This document shows, piece after piece, positions 1 to 4,697 of a DNA stretch of 5,158 nt (the stretch's first letter is position 1; the number at the start of each line of letters is the position of its first letter). This DNA is from Alphaproteobacteria bacterium UBA7488 (GTDB lineage: Bacteria; Pseudomonadota; Alphaproteobacteria; CAAHEQ01; UBA3637), in the NCBI GenBank assembly GCA_002477185.1, contig DLOI01000108.1:222-5379 (forward strand). Direction: 5' to 3'. Position numbers and translations under genes: made by a program. Under the pieces are notes generated by a model. The model was given only the letters and a program-made list of their open reading frames with translations. It did not search any database and was not told the origin of the DNA.

Positions 1-77
1 CGGGTCATGCATCGCAAATTAAGCCGATATCGTTGGCGGATATGGCCAAGCGTTACGCCTCCGGCGAGTTAAAATAA
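1..77 (+). CDS. C-terminal end of an unidentified protein (partial)
   Basis: One frame stays open from the left edge (first full codon at base 3) and gives 24 residues ending in ADMAKRYASGELK before a TAA at 75-77. The other two plus frames give less protein-like text or stop early. A strong plus-strand intrinsic terminator begins 24 nt after the stop, which supports this being the true end of a gene read left to right. The visible tail is hydrophilic, amphipathic and Lys-rich, with no motif I can assign to a family. Most of the gene lies outside the window, so no function is proposed. Confidence 0.6.
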   Translation, partial: GHASQIKPISLADMAKRYASGELK

Positions 78-90
78 AATCTAACAGGTA

Positions 91-242
91 ATTATCTTCA
101 AAATCGCAAGACTTATGTACTAACAATGTACACCGCGTCTTGCGATTTTTTGATTCTTCCTCTGTTATATTTCATTTTATGATTTTTACGGCTGCGAATG
201 GGATTGTTCGCGTTAAATTTGGCTTGTGATTTTTCACGGGTT
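91..242. repeat. Repeat unit 1 of a four-unit degenerate intergenic array
   Basis: The unit is ATTATCTTCA (91-100), arm AAATCGCAAGAC, TTATGTAC (113-120), 7-nt spacer, GTACAC (128-133), arm GTCTTGCGATTT, then an AT-rich tail to CGAATGGG (195-202). Its two arms are perfectly complementary. The tail from about 144 to 201 recurs almost unchanged in unit 4 (605-663, two small indels). The head ATTATCTTCA recurs in unit 2 at 243. No ORF of useful length is seen here. Confidence 0.7.
101..151 (+). terminator. Rho-independent terminator of the left-edge gene
   Basis: A perfect 12-bp inverted repeat, AAATCGCAAGAC (101-112) and GTCTTGCGATTT (137-148), runs into a six-T tract at 146-151. The 24-nt loop contains a second small inverted repeat, TGTAC/GTACA (116-120 and 128-132), so the RNA could fold as a stacked hairpin. 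It lies 24 nt after the stop codon at 77. The same stretch is the core of repeat unit 1, so the terminator seems to be built from, or shared with, the repeat family described next. Confidence 0.85.
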
Positions 243-340
243 ATTATCTTCACTCCCGCTACTTATGTACCAAAGTGTACACAACGAATGGGATTTATTC
301 GATTCTAACGCCGTTATAGATGTTTTGATTGACTATGTAA
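243..340. repeat. Repeat unit 2 of the intergenic array
   Basis: The order matches unit 1: ATTATCTTCA (243-252), TTATGTAC (263-270), 6-nt spacer, GTACAC (277-282), CGAATGGGATT (285-295). It then has the segment GATTCTAACGCCGTTA (301-316), which recurs in unit 3 at 507-522 with one change. The outer arms are only weakly complementary (TCCC at 254-257 and GGGA at 290-293), so the long hairpin of unit 1 is not kept, but the inner TGTAC/GTACA pair is. Confidence 0.65.
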
Positions 341-392
341 ATTATCGGTGAAAAACCCCACCCTTATGTACCTCAATTCCGACTAAAATTCG

Positions 393-418
393 AAAGATTA
401 CAAGGGATTGTAATCTTT
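393..418. other. Perfect 10-bp hairpin inside repeat unit 3
   Basis: AAAGATTACA (393-402) and TGTAATCTTT (409-418) are exact reverse complements around a 6-nt loop, AGGGAT. Neither side has a long T tract beyond the stem, so it is a weak terminator candidate at best. It lies in the extra DNA that separates TTATGTAC from GTACAC in unit 3. Confidence 0.55.
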
Positions 419-445
419 CTCATTAAGTCTCACCCGTTTACGCGC

Positions 446-469
446 AAAAACAAGCCCCCCGGCATGTTT
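446..469 (-). terminator. Possible minus-strand terminator hairpin in repeat unit 3
   Basis: Read on the minus strand, AAACA (rc of 465-469) and GCC (rc of 461-463) pair with GGC and TGTTT across a GGGG loop, with one T/T mismatch, and a run of five T follows (rc of 446-450). The stem is short, but its GC core and T-run fit an intrinsic terminator. No gene ending just to the right on the minus strand is recognised, so the role is uncertain. Confidence 0.3.
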
Positions 470-549
470 ATTGCTTACGCACTGTACACGACAGGAGGGG
501 TGTCTTGATTCTAACGCCATTACAATTGATTTGTCTTTTTTAACGTATC

Positions 550-664
550 ATTATCGGTGAAAAACCCCACCCTTATATATTAACATGGTACACCGCGTCT
601 CTAAGATTTTTTGATTCTTCCTTAAGTTATATTTCATTTTATGATTTTTACGGCTACGAATGGT
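550..664. repeat. Repeat unit 4, apparent chimera of units 3 and 1
   Basis: The head (550-576) matches unit 3 exactly for 27 nt. From CACCGCGTCT (591-600) onward the sequence matches unit 1 through CGAATGG (657-663). The core motif has decayed to TTATATAT (573-580), while GTACAC (588-593) is kept. Because head and tail come from different unit types, the flanking arms no longer pair, so this copy is probably not a working terminator even though it keeps the T-run at 607-612. Confidence 0.65.
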
Positions 665-825
665 TTTCTAGATTTAAATATTTTGTTATTTATCCCTTTA
701 AAACAGATAGGGGTACAAATCTAAATCTTTTAAAATTTTTAGGTTAATACAAGATATCTTTAATCCCAAAATTTAAAATGTATTTTATACAGGCAAAGCG
801 TGTAGGTTAATAAGCGTGATCCTTG
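665..825. other. AT-rich non-coding stretch with an imperfect long-range hairpin
   Basis: No ORF with start signals is seen. TAGATTT (669-675) pairs with AAATCTA (717-723). Inside it, TATCCC (691-696) can pair with GGGGTA (710-715), allowing one G-U, so the stretch may fold as a two-step stem. A 10-nt direct repeat, TAGGTTAATA, occurs at 740-749 and 803-812. These could be decayed repeat debris; nothing here shows a definite function. Confidence 0.35.
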
Positions 826-863
826 CTAATAAAAAGAACTCATGGCGTTGGCCACGAGTTCTT
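826..863 (-). terminator. Intrinsic terminator for the FadL-family gene
   Basis: On the minus strand AAGAACTCGTGG (rc of 852-863) pairs with CCATGAGTTCTT (rc of 834-845), 11 of 12 positions, around a 6-nt loop. It is followed by TTTTTATTAG. The T-run exists only in the minus direction; in the plus direction TATAATAAAG follows. The hairpin lies 97 nt after the stop codon at 960, leaving a fairly long 3' untranslated region. Confidence 0.8.
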
Positions 864-959
864 ATAATAAAGTAGGTTTGTTTACTTGGAAATTTTCTCC
901 GTAAACGTTACCGATTTTAAGCAATCGGCGATGGATTGTTGTTTTCTTTAAACTTGTGT

Positions 960-2183
960 TTAAAATTTATATTGTATTTGTCCGCCGAAAATATTCGAAC
1001 GCAAATTTTTGTACTTAACGGGTGTTGCGCCCGCTTCCAAAGCTTTGCTGGTTCTGGCAAACATATGCGTGTAACCCGCGTCAAATTGCCAATTTTCCAT
1101 CATATAGGAAAAACCCGCCGACAACCAAAAACGGTCATTATCCGGAATACGTATCGTGCGGTTGGCATTGTTATGAGCCGGGCTTTCATCCCAACCGGTA
1201 CCGGCACGGAATGTCCAATTGTTATTATGGTAATAATCAACCCCTGCCGTTAAAGTCCAGCTGTTGTCATAATTATAAATGGACGTTTTTTTGCCCCCCA
1301 TCAACTTAAACAAATTCGTATCGGATTTCATCGTGAATTCGGGGAAAGATTGGCTCCAATGCGTCCATCTTGCCGTTCCCGAAAAGCCGAATTTTTGATA
1401 TTTGTGAAAAGCCGACAATGTAAATGTTTCCGGCAAAGCGGGCGATGCCCAACCGGTGCCGACTTGGTTAAATCCGTAAGCATTTTCGTAAATTTCGTGG
1501 TCACCTTTGACTTGTTGTGTGGAACGCATCCGCCATGAAAAACCGACGCGCGTGTTTGGCGAAAATTCATACATCGTGCCCAAAACGCCCGAAACGGTCC
1601 ACCCGTCCAATTCAAAATCGCTTTTGCCGCCGCCGACTCTCGGGCTTAAACTATTAGTCATATGCCCATAGATATAGCGCGCAATAAACGTTGCGCCGAC
1701 CGACCATTTGTCGGTGATTTTATAAGCCACCGCCGGCGCAATATCAATAATGTCCAATTTTGACAGAATAGCATCATTTGAAGCAAACCAATTTGATTTG
1801 TAATCCGTTTTTAAACCAAACGGCGCATAGACACCCAATCCGATGGACAATTTGTCATTTAAATTATATTGCGCGAAAAAATTCGGCACAGGGGCATAGT
1901 AATCCATTTTAGCCTTTTGTCCGGCAGCTGACCCGAGACCTTCAATATCGGATTTTAAATTGACCATTGTCAAACCCGCCTGCATGCCGCTGCGTTTCAT
2001 TAAAGTCATGCCCGCGGGGTTATAGGCTATGGCCGAATAATCGTCGCCCATAATGCCGGCACCGGCAAATGAACGCCCTAAACCCGTTACAGAGTAATCA
2101 TTTAATTGGTAGCCGCCCGCTTGTGCGGTTTGGGCCGTTATTGCCAACAAACTTGCGGCGAATAAAAATGTTTTAAAATTCAT
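960..2183 (-). CDS. FadL/OMPP1/TodX-family outer-membrane transport protein
   Basis: This 407-residue protein fits the family that forms 14-stranded outer-membrane barrels passing fatty acids or other hydrophobic compounds. Residues 1-22 are a signal peptide ending TAQA before GGYQL, so cleavage after A22 is expected. The mature N-terminus has the Gly/Ala-rich plug segment with NPAG at residues 55-58. Later parts alternate aromatic strands with turns, including IPDNDRFWLSAG (346-357), the conserved late-barrel motif of this family. The chain ends IQYKF, with the terminal Phe used for barrel assembly. The ATG has an AGGA site 7 nt upstream (2191-2194), a good promoter and a downstream terminator, so it is probably monocistronic. 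The substrate cannot be read from sequence, so I give no fadL symbol; a hydrocarbon porin is possible. It is somewhat shorter than E. coli FadL and no part is obviously missing. Confidence 0.93.
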   Translation of the reverse strand: MNFKTFLFAASLLAITAQTAQAGGYQLNDYSVTGLGRSFAGAGIMGDDYSAIAYNPAGMTLMKRSGMQAGLTMVNLKSDIEGLGSAAGQKAKMDYYAPVPNFFAQYNLNDKLSIGLGVYAPFGLKTDYKSNWFASNDAILSKLDIIDIAPAVAYKITDKWSVGATFIARYIYGHMTNSLSPRVGGGKSDFELDGWTVSGVLGTMYEFSPNTRVGFSWRMRSTQQVKGDHEIYENAYGFNQVGTGWASPALPETFTLSAFHKYQKFGFSGTARWTHWSQSFPEFTMKSDTNLFKLMGGKKTSIYNYDNSWTLTAGVDYYHNNNWTFRAGTGWDESPAHNNANRTIRIPDNDRFWLSAGFSYMMENWQFDAGYTHMFARTSKALEAGATPVKYKNLRSNIFGGQIQYKF

Positions 2184-2229
2184 TATGTTATCCTTTTTTT
2201 AGTTGATAAACCTTTCCCCCATAAAAGGC

Positions 2230-2258
2230 ATAATATCTTATGTGTCACAAAAATGCAA
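2230..2258 (-). promoter_or_regulatory. Sigma70-type promoter of the FadL-family gene
   Basis: On the minus strand TTGCAT (2258-2253) and TATTAT (2235-2230) stand 17 bp apart. They match the -35 in four of six positions and the -10 in five of six. Transcription would begin near 2223, giving a leader of about 40 nt before the ATG at 2183. The -35 box and spacer lie inside the periodic direct repeats at 2243-2284. Confidence 0.7.
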
Positions 2259-2284
2259 CAATTTTGTAACAAATTTGTCATATT
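2243..2284. promoter_or_regulatory. Operator-like array: four direct repeats at 11-bp spacing
   Basis: On the plus strand TGTCACAAA (2243), TGCAACAAT (2254), TGTAACAAA (2265) and a weaker TGTCATATT (2276) start exactly 11 bp apart. The consensus is about TG(T/C)(A/C)A(C/T)A. Direct half-sites one helical turn apart are the known binding pattern of OmpR/PhoB-family response regulators, and the two outer half-sites begin TGTCA like Pho boxes. The array covers the -35 and spacer of the promoter, so binding there would more likely repress than activate. The regulator itself is not in this window, and the AT-rich context makes some chance similarity possible. Confidence 0.5.
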
Positions 2285-2429
2285 TTAAAATAAATTCTTA
2301 TTTCAATATGTTACATGAGCATAGTTTCTGTGAAAACGGGTGAGCAAAAAGGCGGGACTGTAATGTGTGGCAACATAATGGCACAAAGCATGCCGACACT
2401 TTAAGGCGATAATGCGCAAAGGAAATATT

Positions 2430-2669
2430 ATGGTAGATAATCCCAACGCAACGGGACATTATACCTCCGCAAAAATAACACGACCGGGCACCCCTACGGT
2501 GACGCGCCACAGCAGCACGGTACGTGCGGTACCCAGGCAGGACGGTTATCAGTACGACAGTATTATAATGGATAATAGGAACGATGATATTTCGGCAGGT
2601 GAAAAGTCAATTTTAACCCCAAATATTCGGTACAAGCACCCCAAGAAACGTCCAGATAAAGCTTTTTAA
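2430..2669 (+). CDS. Small hypothetical protein, 79 aa
   Basis: I do not recognise this protein. The ATG at 2430 is preferred over the in-frame ATG at 2412 because AAAGGA (2418-2423) sits 6 nt before it. The product starts MVDNPNATGHYTS and is rich in Thr, Ser, Pro, Arg and Asp, with no hydrophobic segment, so it is probably soluble and largely disordered. The C-terminus is basic (RYKHPKKRPDKAF). A strong terminator starts 37 nt after the stop. Codon use differs from the neighbours: AGG, AAG, CAG and TAC are relatively frequent, which could mean recent acquisition or a non-coding stretch read by chance. It diverges from the FadL-family gene, but no convincing promoter of its own was found. 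Confidence 0.5.
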   Translation: MVDNPNATGHYTSAKITRPGTPTVTRHSSTVRAVPRQDGYQYDSIIMDNRNDDISAGEKSILTPNIRYKHPKKRPDKAF

Positions 2670-2705
2670 AGTATTTTTAGAAGAATGGCTTTTGCTACAA
2701 ACCTT

Positions 2706-2738
2706 AAAAAAAACGTCCCGGCAAAGGGACGTTTTTTT
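2706..2738. terminator. Bidirectional intrinsic terminator between convergent genes
   Basis: The A-run and CGTCCC (2706-2719) are the exact reverse complement of GGGACG and the T-run (2726-2738), around the loop GGCAAA. A GC-rich 6-bp core flanked by A and T runs gives a U-tract in both directions. It can therefore end the 79-codon plus-strand ORF (stop 2669) and the minus-strand 195-aa gene (stop 2780). Confidence 0.92.
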
Positions 2739-2779
2739 AATTAGTTTCTGACGTTCATTCCCTCAGCTGATTTAATCTC

Positions 2780-3367
2780 TTATCCCATTTCGCGCCATGC
2801 GCCGATTAGACGTTTTTCATGCGTTTGAATTTGCAAAACTTTGCCCATGTCTTTCATCTTTCCGGGATATCCATAATATTCCACCGTTTTAAAATCTCCG
2901 TCGGTGTCAAACATTAAACATTGCGAACCTTGGGCGAACCAATTGCCCAAATAAGTGGCGGGTGTTTGGTCCTCTAATTCTTTTTTCTGGGCATGATAGG
3001 TCGAACATTTGTTTATGCCCATTGCCAAAGACAAGGCACAAAGCCCGGCAACAATGCCTTTTATCCGCCTTCTTTTTTTGGCGCCGTTATCAAAATATTC
3101 CTCTTGGCCGTTTTTTTGAACTTCGTAAGAACCGTCTTCATATATACAAACATTCTGGGAATCTTTTGTCCCTTCCAACATACGGCCCTTCATATCATAA
3201 ACCGTAACAAGTTTATCCGTTTCATAAACGCGGACATACTTTGGCGAATAAGCGCTGACATATGCATATTTAACGGATTTTCCCCATTCAAAAACGCGGC
3301 CCCGTTTATCGGCAACTTGGTATGTGCCATCTTCGTTTTTGGAAATAATAAAATTTTCTTTTTTCAT
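2780..3367 (-). CDS. Unrecognised single-pass membrane protein with three N-terminal repeats, 195 aa
   Basis: The start at 3367 (MKKENFIIS) is chosen over an in-frame ATG 11 codons earlier because a perfect GGAGG (3374-3378) stands 6 nt upstream. Residues 5-95 contain three related segments of about 25 residues, near 5-29, 44-66 and 72-95. They share a pattern of hydrophobic strand, acidic turn (EDGTY, ETDKL, EDGSY), V, then a KG or RG turn, which suggests stacked beta hairpins. A basic cluster (KKRRR, 97-101) precedes one membrane helix (about 102-118). The positive-inside rule puts the repeats in the cytoplasm and the tail (119-195) in the periplasm. The tail has Cys121 and Cys150 and a GNWFAQGSQCLMFDTDGDF stretch that loosely recalls lipocalin-like strands. 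No known family is recognised and no function is proposed. It has its own promoter and appears to be transcribed alone. Confidence 0.85.
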   Translation of the reverse strand: MKKENFIISKNEDGTYQVADKRGRVFEWGKSVKYAYVSAYSPKYVRVYETDKLVTVYDMKGRMLEGTKDSQNVCIYEDGSYEVQKNGQEEYFDNGAKKRRRIKGIVAGLCALSLAMGINKCSTYHAQKKELEDQTPATYLGNWFAQGSQCLMFDTDGDFKTVEYYGYPGKMKDMGKVLQIQTHEKRLIGAWREMG

Positions 3368-3373
3368 AACTTG

Positions 3374-3378
3374 CCTCC
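3374..3378 (-). promoter_or_regulatory. Strong ribosome binding site that decides the 195-aa gene start
   Basis: GGAGG on the minus strand lies 6 nt before the ATG at 3367. The in-frame ATG at 3400 has no such site and would fall at or very near the predicted transcription start, so 3367 is preferred. Confidence 0.8.
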
Positions 3379-3408
3379 GATTCATGATATCTATATACAA
3401 TAAGTTGA

Positions 3409-3437
3409 ATGATACCCCAAACGGGTTTATTTATCAA
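3409..3437 (-). promoter_or_regulatory. Sigma70-type promoter of the 195-aa membrane protein gene
   Basis: On the minus strand TTGATA (3437-3432) and TATCAT (3414-3409) are 17 bp apart, each with one mismatch to consensus. Transcription should start near 3402, giving a leader of about 35 nt that includes the GGAGG site. The spacer contains a short inverted repeat, CCC-GTTT-GGG, just upstream of the -10, which could be an operator or chance. Confidence 0.7.
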
Positions 3438-3544
3438 CAATTATTTCGAATTGACGCAAAATGTCAGACAAACAAACTTGAACGAAAAGAAACCTTAAAA
3501 AAAAGAGTTTTTGTGCTTTGTTTGCCGTTTGTAAAAAGAATGTG

Positions 3545-4630
3545 TTAAACACGGCGCATCACGGCAATGTATAATCCGTCAGTATGCGTACGGGCGGGCG
3601 AATATTGCACACGTTTTTCAATCACAAAGCCCGGGTTTTCATCCAAAAAGCGGTTCACTTGATTATCATTTTCATCCACCGTCAACGAACACGTGATATA
3701 TGATAACCGCCCCTTCGTGCCGACGAATTGTTTTGCTGTTTTTAAAATGGCATGTTGTTTGTCTAACAATGCATCAAACAATTGCGGGGTTAATTTCCAC
3801 CGCGCGTCGGGGCAACGCCGCCATGTCCCCGTTCCAGAACATGGCGCATCGACCACAACATGGTCAAAACCGTCTTTATAATCTTCAATTTTAATTTTCG
3901 GATGCGTGCGGATGATTTTTGTACCGGCACGCGCAGCGCGGCGTTCCAATTCTTTTAAACTGCGCATCGAAATGTCATGCGCGACGATTTTGCCCTTGTC
4001 ACCCATGATTTGAGCCAAAATTAACGATTTGCCGCCCGCACCCGCACAATAATCCAATACGTTGAGCCCTGCTTGAATACCCGTATCAAGCGCAACCAAT
4101 TGGGAAGCTTCGTCTTGCACTTCAACCAACCCTTTTTTGTAACAAGCGCTTTGTTTTAAATTCGCGCGCTTTTGCAAAATTAACCCATAGGGCGATAACG
4201 CCGTTTCGATTGTTTCAATGCCTTCATCGGCCAACGCTTTTTTGATTTTTGTGCGATTGCCGTTCGCGCGTAAGATAATTTCGGGACTTTCAAGCAATGC
4301 CGGCAATTCGGTTTGCGCTTGCGCAATATGTTCAACCAACCATTCGGGCACTTCAAACCGCACCCAATCGGGCGCATCGACGCGCGTGTAATCTTTGTTT
4401 AAAAAATAATCAATTTTTTCAATGAACGGCGTTTTGGGATGAGCCCATTCCAACCGGGCGCGATGGCGCAAAACGCCCCAAACCAAATCGGCCAACTGGC
4501 GGCGGTCTTTTGACCCGATATAACGGCGCGTGCGCGTGTAAGCGTTTAAAATTTCGTTAGCGGGTTGATTTGTGGCCGCAATTTGGCTTAAAACATCCGC
4601 CGCAGCTTTCTTTATCTCTTCAACTTGCAC
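3545..4630 (-). CDS. rsmB: RsmB/NOP-family rRNA (cytosine-5) methyltransferase
   Basis: This 361-residue SAM-dependent enzyme should methylate carbon 5 of a cytosine in rRNA (C967 of 16S rRNA for E. coli RsmB). The N-terminal part (about 1-65) has the RRYIGSKDRR and WGVLRHRARLEW text typical of the family's RNA-binding leader. QDEASQ is at 172-177, the SAM-binding motif I DYCAGAGGK at 193-201, and an acidic motif II residue at D219. Motif IV DAPCSGTG (261-268) and motif VI TCS (313-315) supply the two family cysteines, C264 and C314; the latter is normally the nucleophile. The tail DGLYIAVMRR is also typical. It is shorter than E. coli RsmB and seems to lack the full NusB-like domain, so ortholog identity (rsmB) is less sure than family. 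The start is a GTG, with AGGGGG 10 nt upstream and an in-frame stop just before. It lies 67 nt after rlmE, probably co-transcribed. No clear terminator follows. Confidence 0.92.
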   Translation of the reverse strand: MQVEEIKKAAADVLSQIAATNQPANEILNAYTRTRRYIGSKDRRQLADLVWGVLRHRARLEWAHPKTPFIEKIDYFLNKDYTRVDAPDWVRFEVPEWLVEHIAQAQTELPALLESPEIILRANGNRTKIKKALADEGIETIETALSPYGLILQKRANLKQSACYKKGLVEVQDEASQLVALDTGIQAGLNVLDYCAGAGGKSLILAQIMGDKGKIVAHDISMRSLKELERRAARAGTKIIRTHPKIKIEDYKDGFDHVVVDAPCSGTGTWRRCPDARWKLTPQLFDALLDKQHAILKTAKQFVGTKGRLSYITCSLTVDENDNQVNRFLDENPGFVIEKRVQYSPARTHTDGLYIAVMRRV

Positions 4631-4697
4631 CGCCTTATTTCCCCCTTTATTTCCTTAATTTTACCGTTCGTGTTGATGTCCTATAAAATTCAACCCT

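Larger units (their letters stand above)
341..549. repeat. Repeat unit 3, expanded by an internal insert
   Basis: The unit starts with a 27-nt head (341-367) identical to the head of unit 4 (550-576). It continues with TTATGTAC (364-371), but GTACAC comes only at 484-489, about 105 nt further on than in the other units. The outer arms ACCCCACC (355-362) and GGAGGGGT (494-501) pair with one A/A mismatch. Their sequence differs from the unit 1 arms but they occupy the same positions. The tail repeats the GATTCTAACGCC segment of unit 2. The extra DNA carries two hairpins, listed separately. Confidence 0.6.

Noticed and set aside
79..664. Integron attC-like sites (ATCTAAC near 79 and GTTAAAT near 212; TCTAACG and CGTTA segments in units 2 and 3)
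   Set aside because: The short 7-mers fit loose attC core patterns, but they are not placed as paired R and L boxes, no cassette ORFs lie between copies, and no integrase is visible.
91..664. CRISPR array
   Set aside because: The repeated parts are degenerate, of unequal length and unevenly spaced (152, 98 and 209 nt), with no constant repeat and unique-spacer pattern and no cas genes.
834..863. tRNA or other stable RNA gene
   Set aside because: The stem and following T-run explain the symmetry as a terminator; no T-arm, anticodon arm or CCA pattern is present.
936..1309. Plus-strand ORFs of about 95-105 codons
   Set aside because: They lie antisense within the FadL-family gene or its 3' end, lack ribosome binding sites and have no protein-like pattern; they are shadows of the real gene.
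2408..2413. GATAAT as a -10 box for the 79-codon ORF
   Set aside because: No -35 lies at proper spacing, and the implied transcription start would remove the ribosome binding site.
2298..2510. Minus-strand 70-codon ORF
   Set aside because: It overlaps the 79-codon plus ORF and its upstream region, has Cys-rich random-looking text, and has no supporting RBS or terminator.
3480..3544. Terminator after the RsmB-type gene
   Set aside because: A T-run exists on the minus strand (near 3497-3504), but I could not find a convincing stem before it, so it is not listed.
2993..3548. Plus-strand ORFs of 74-136 codons opposite the 195-aa gene
   Set aside because: They are antisense to a gene with a strong promoter, RBS and repeat structure, and they have no start signals of their own.
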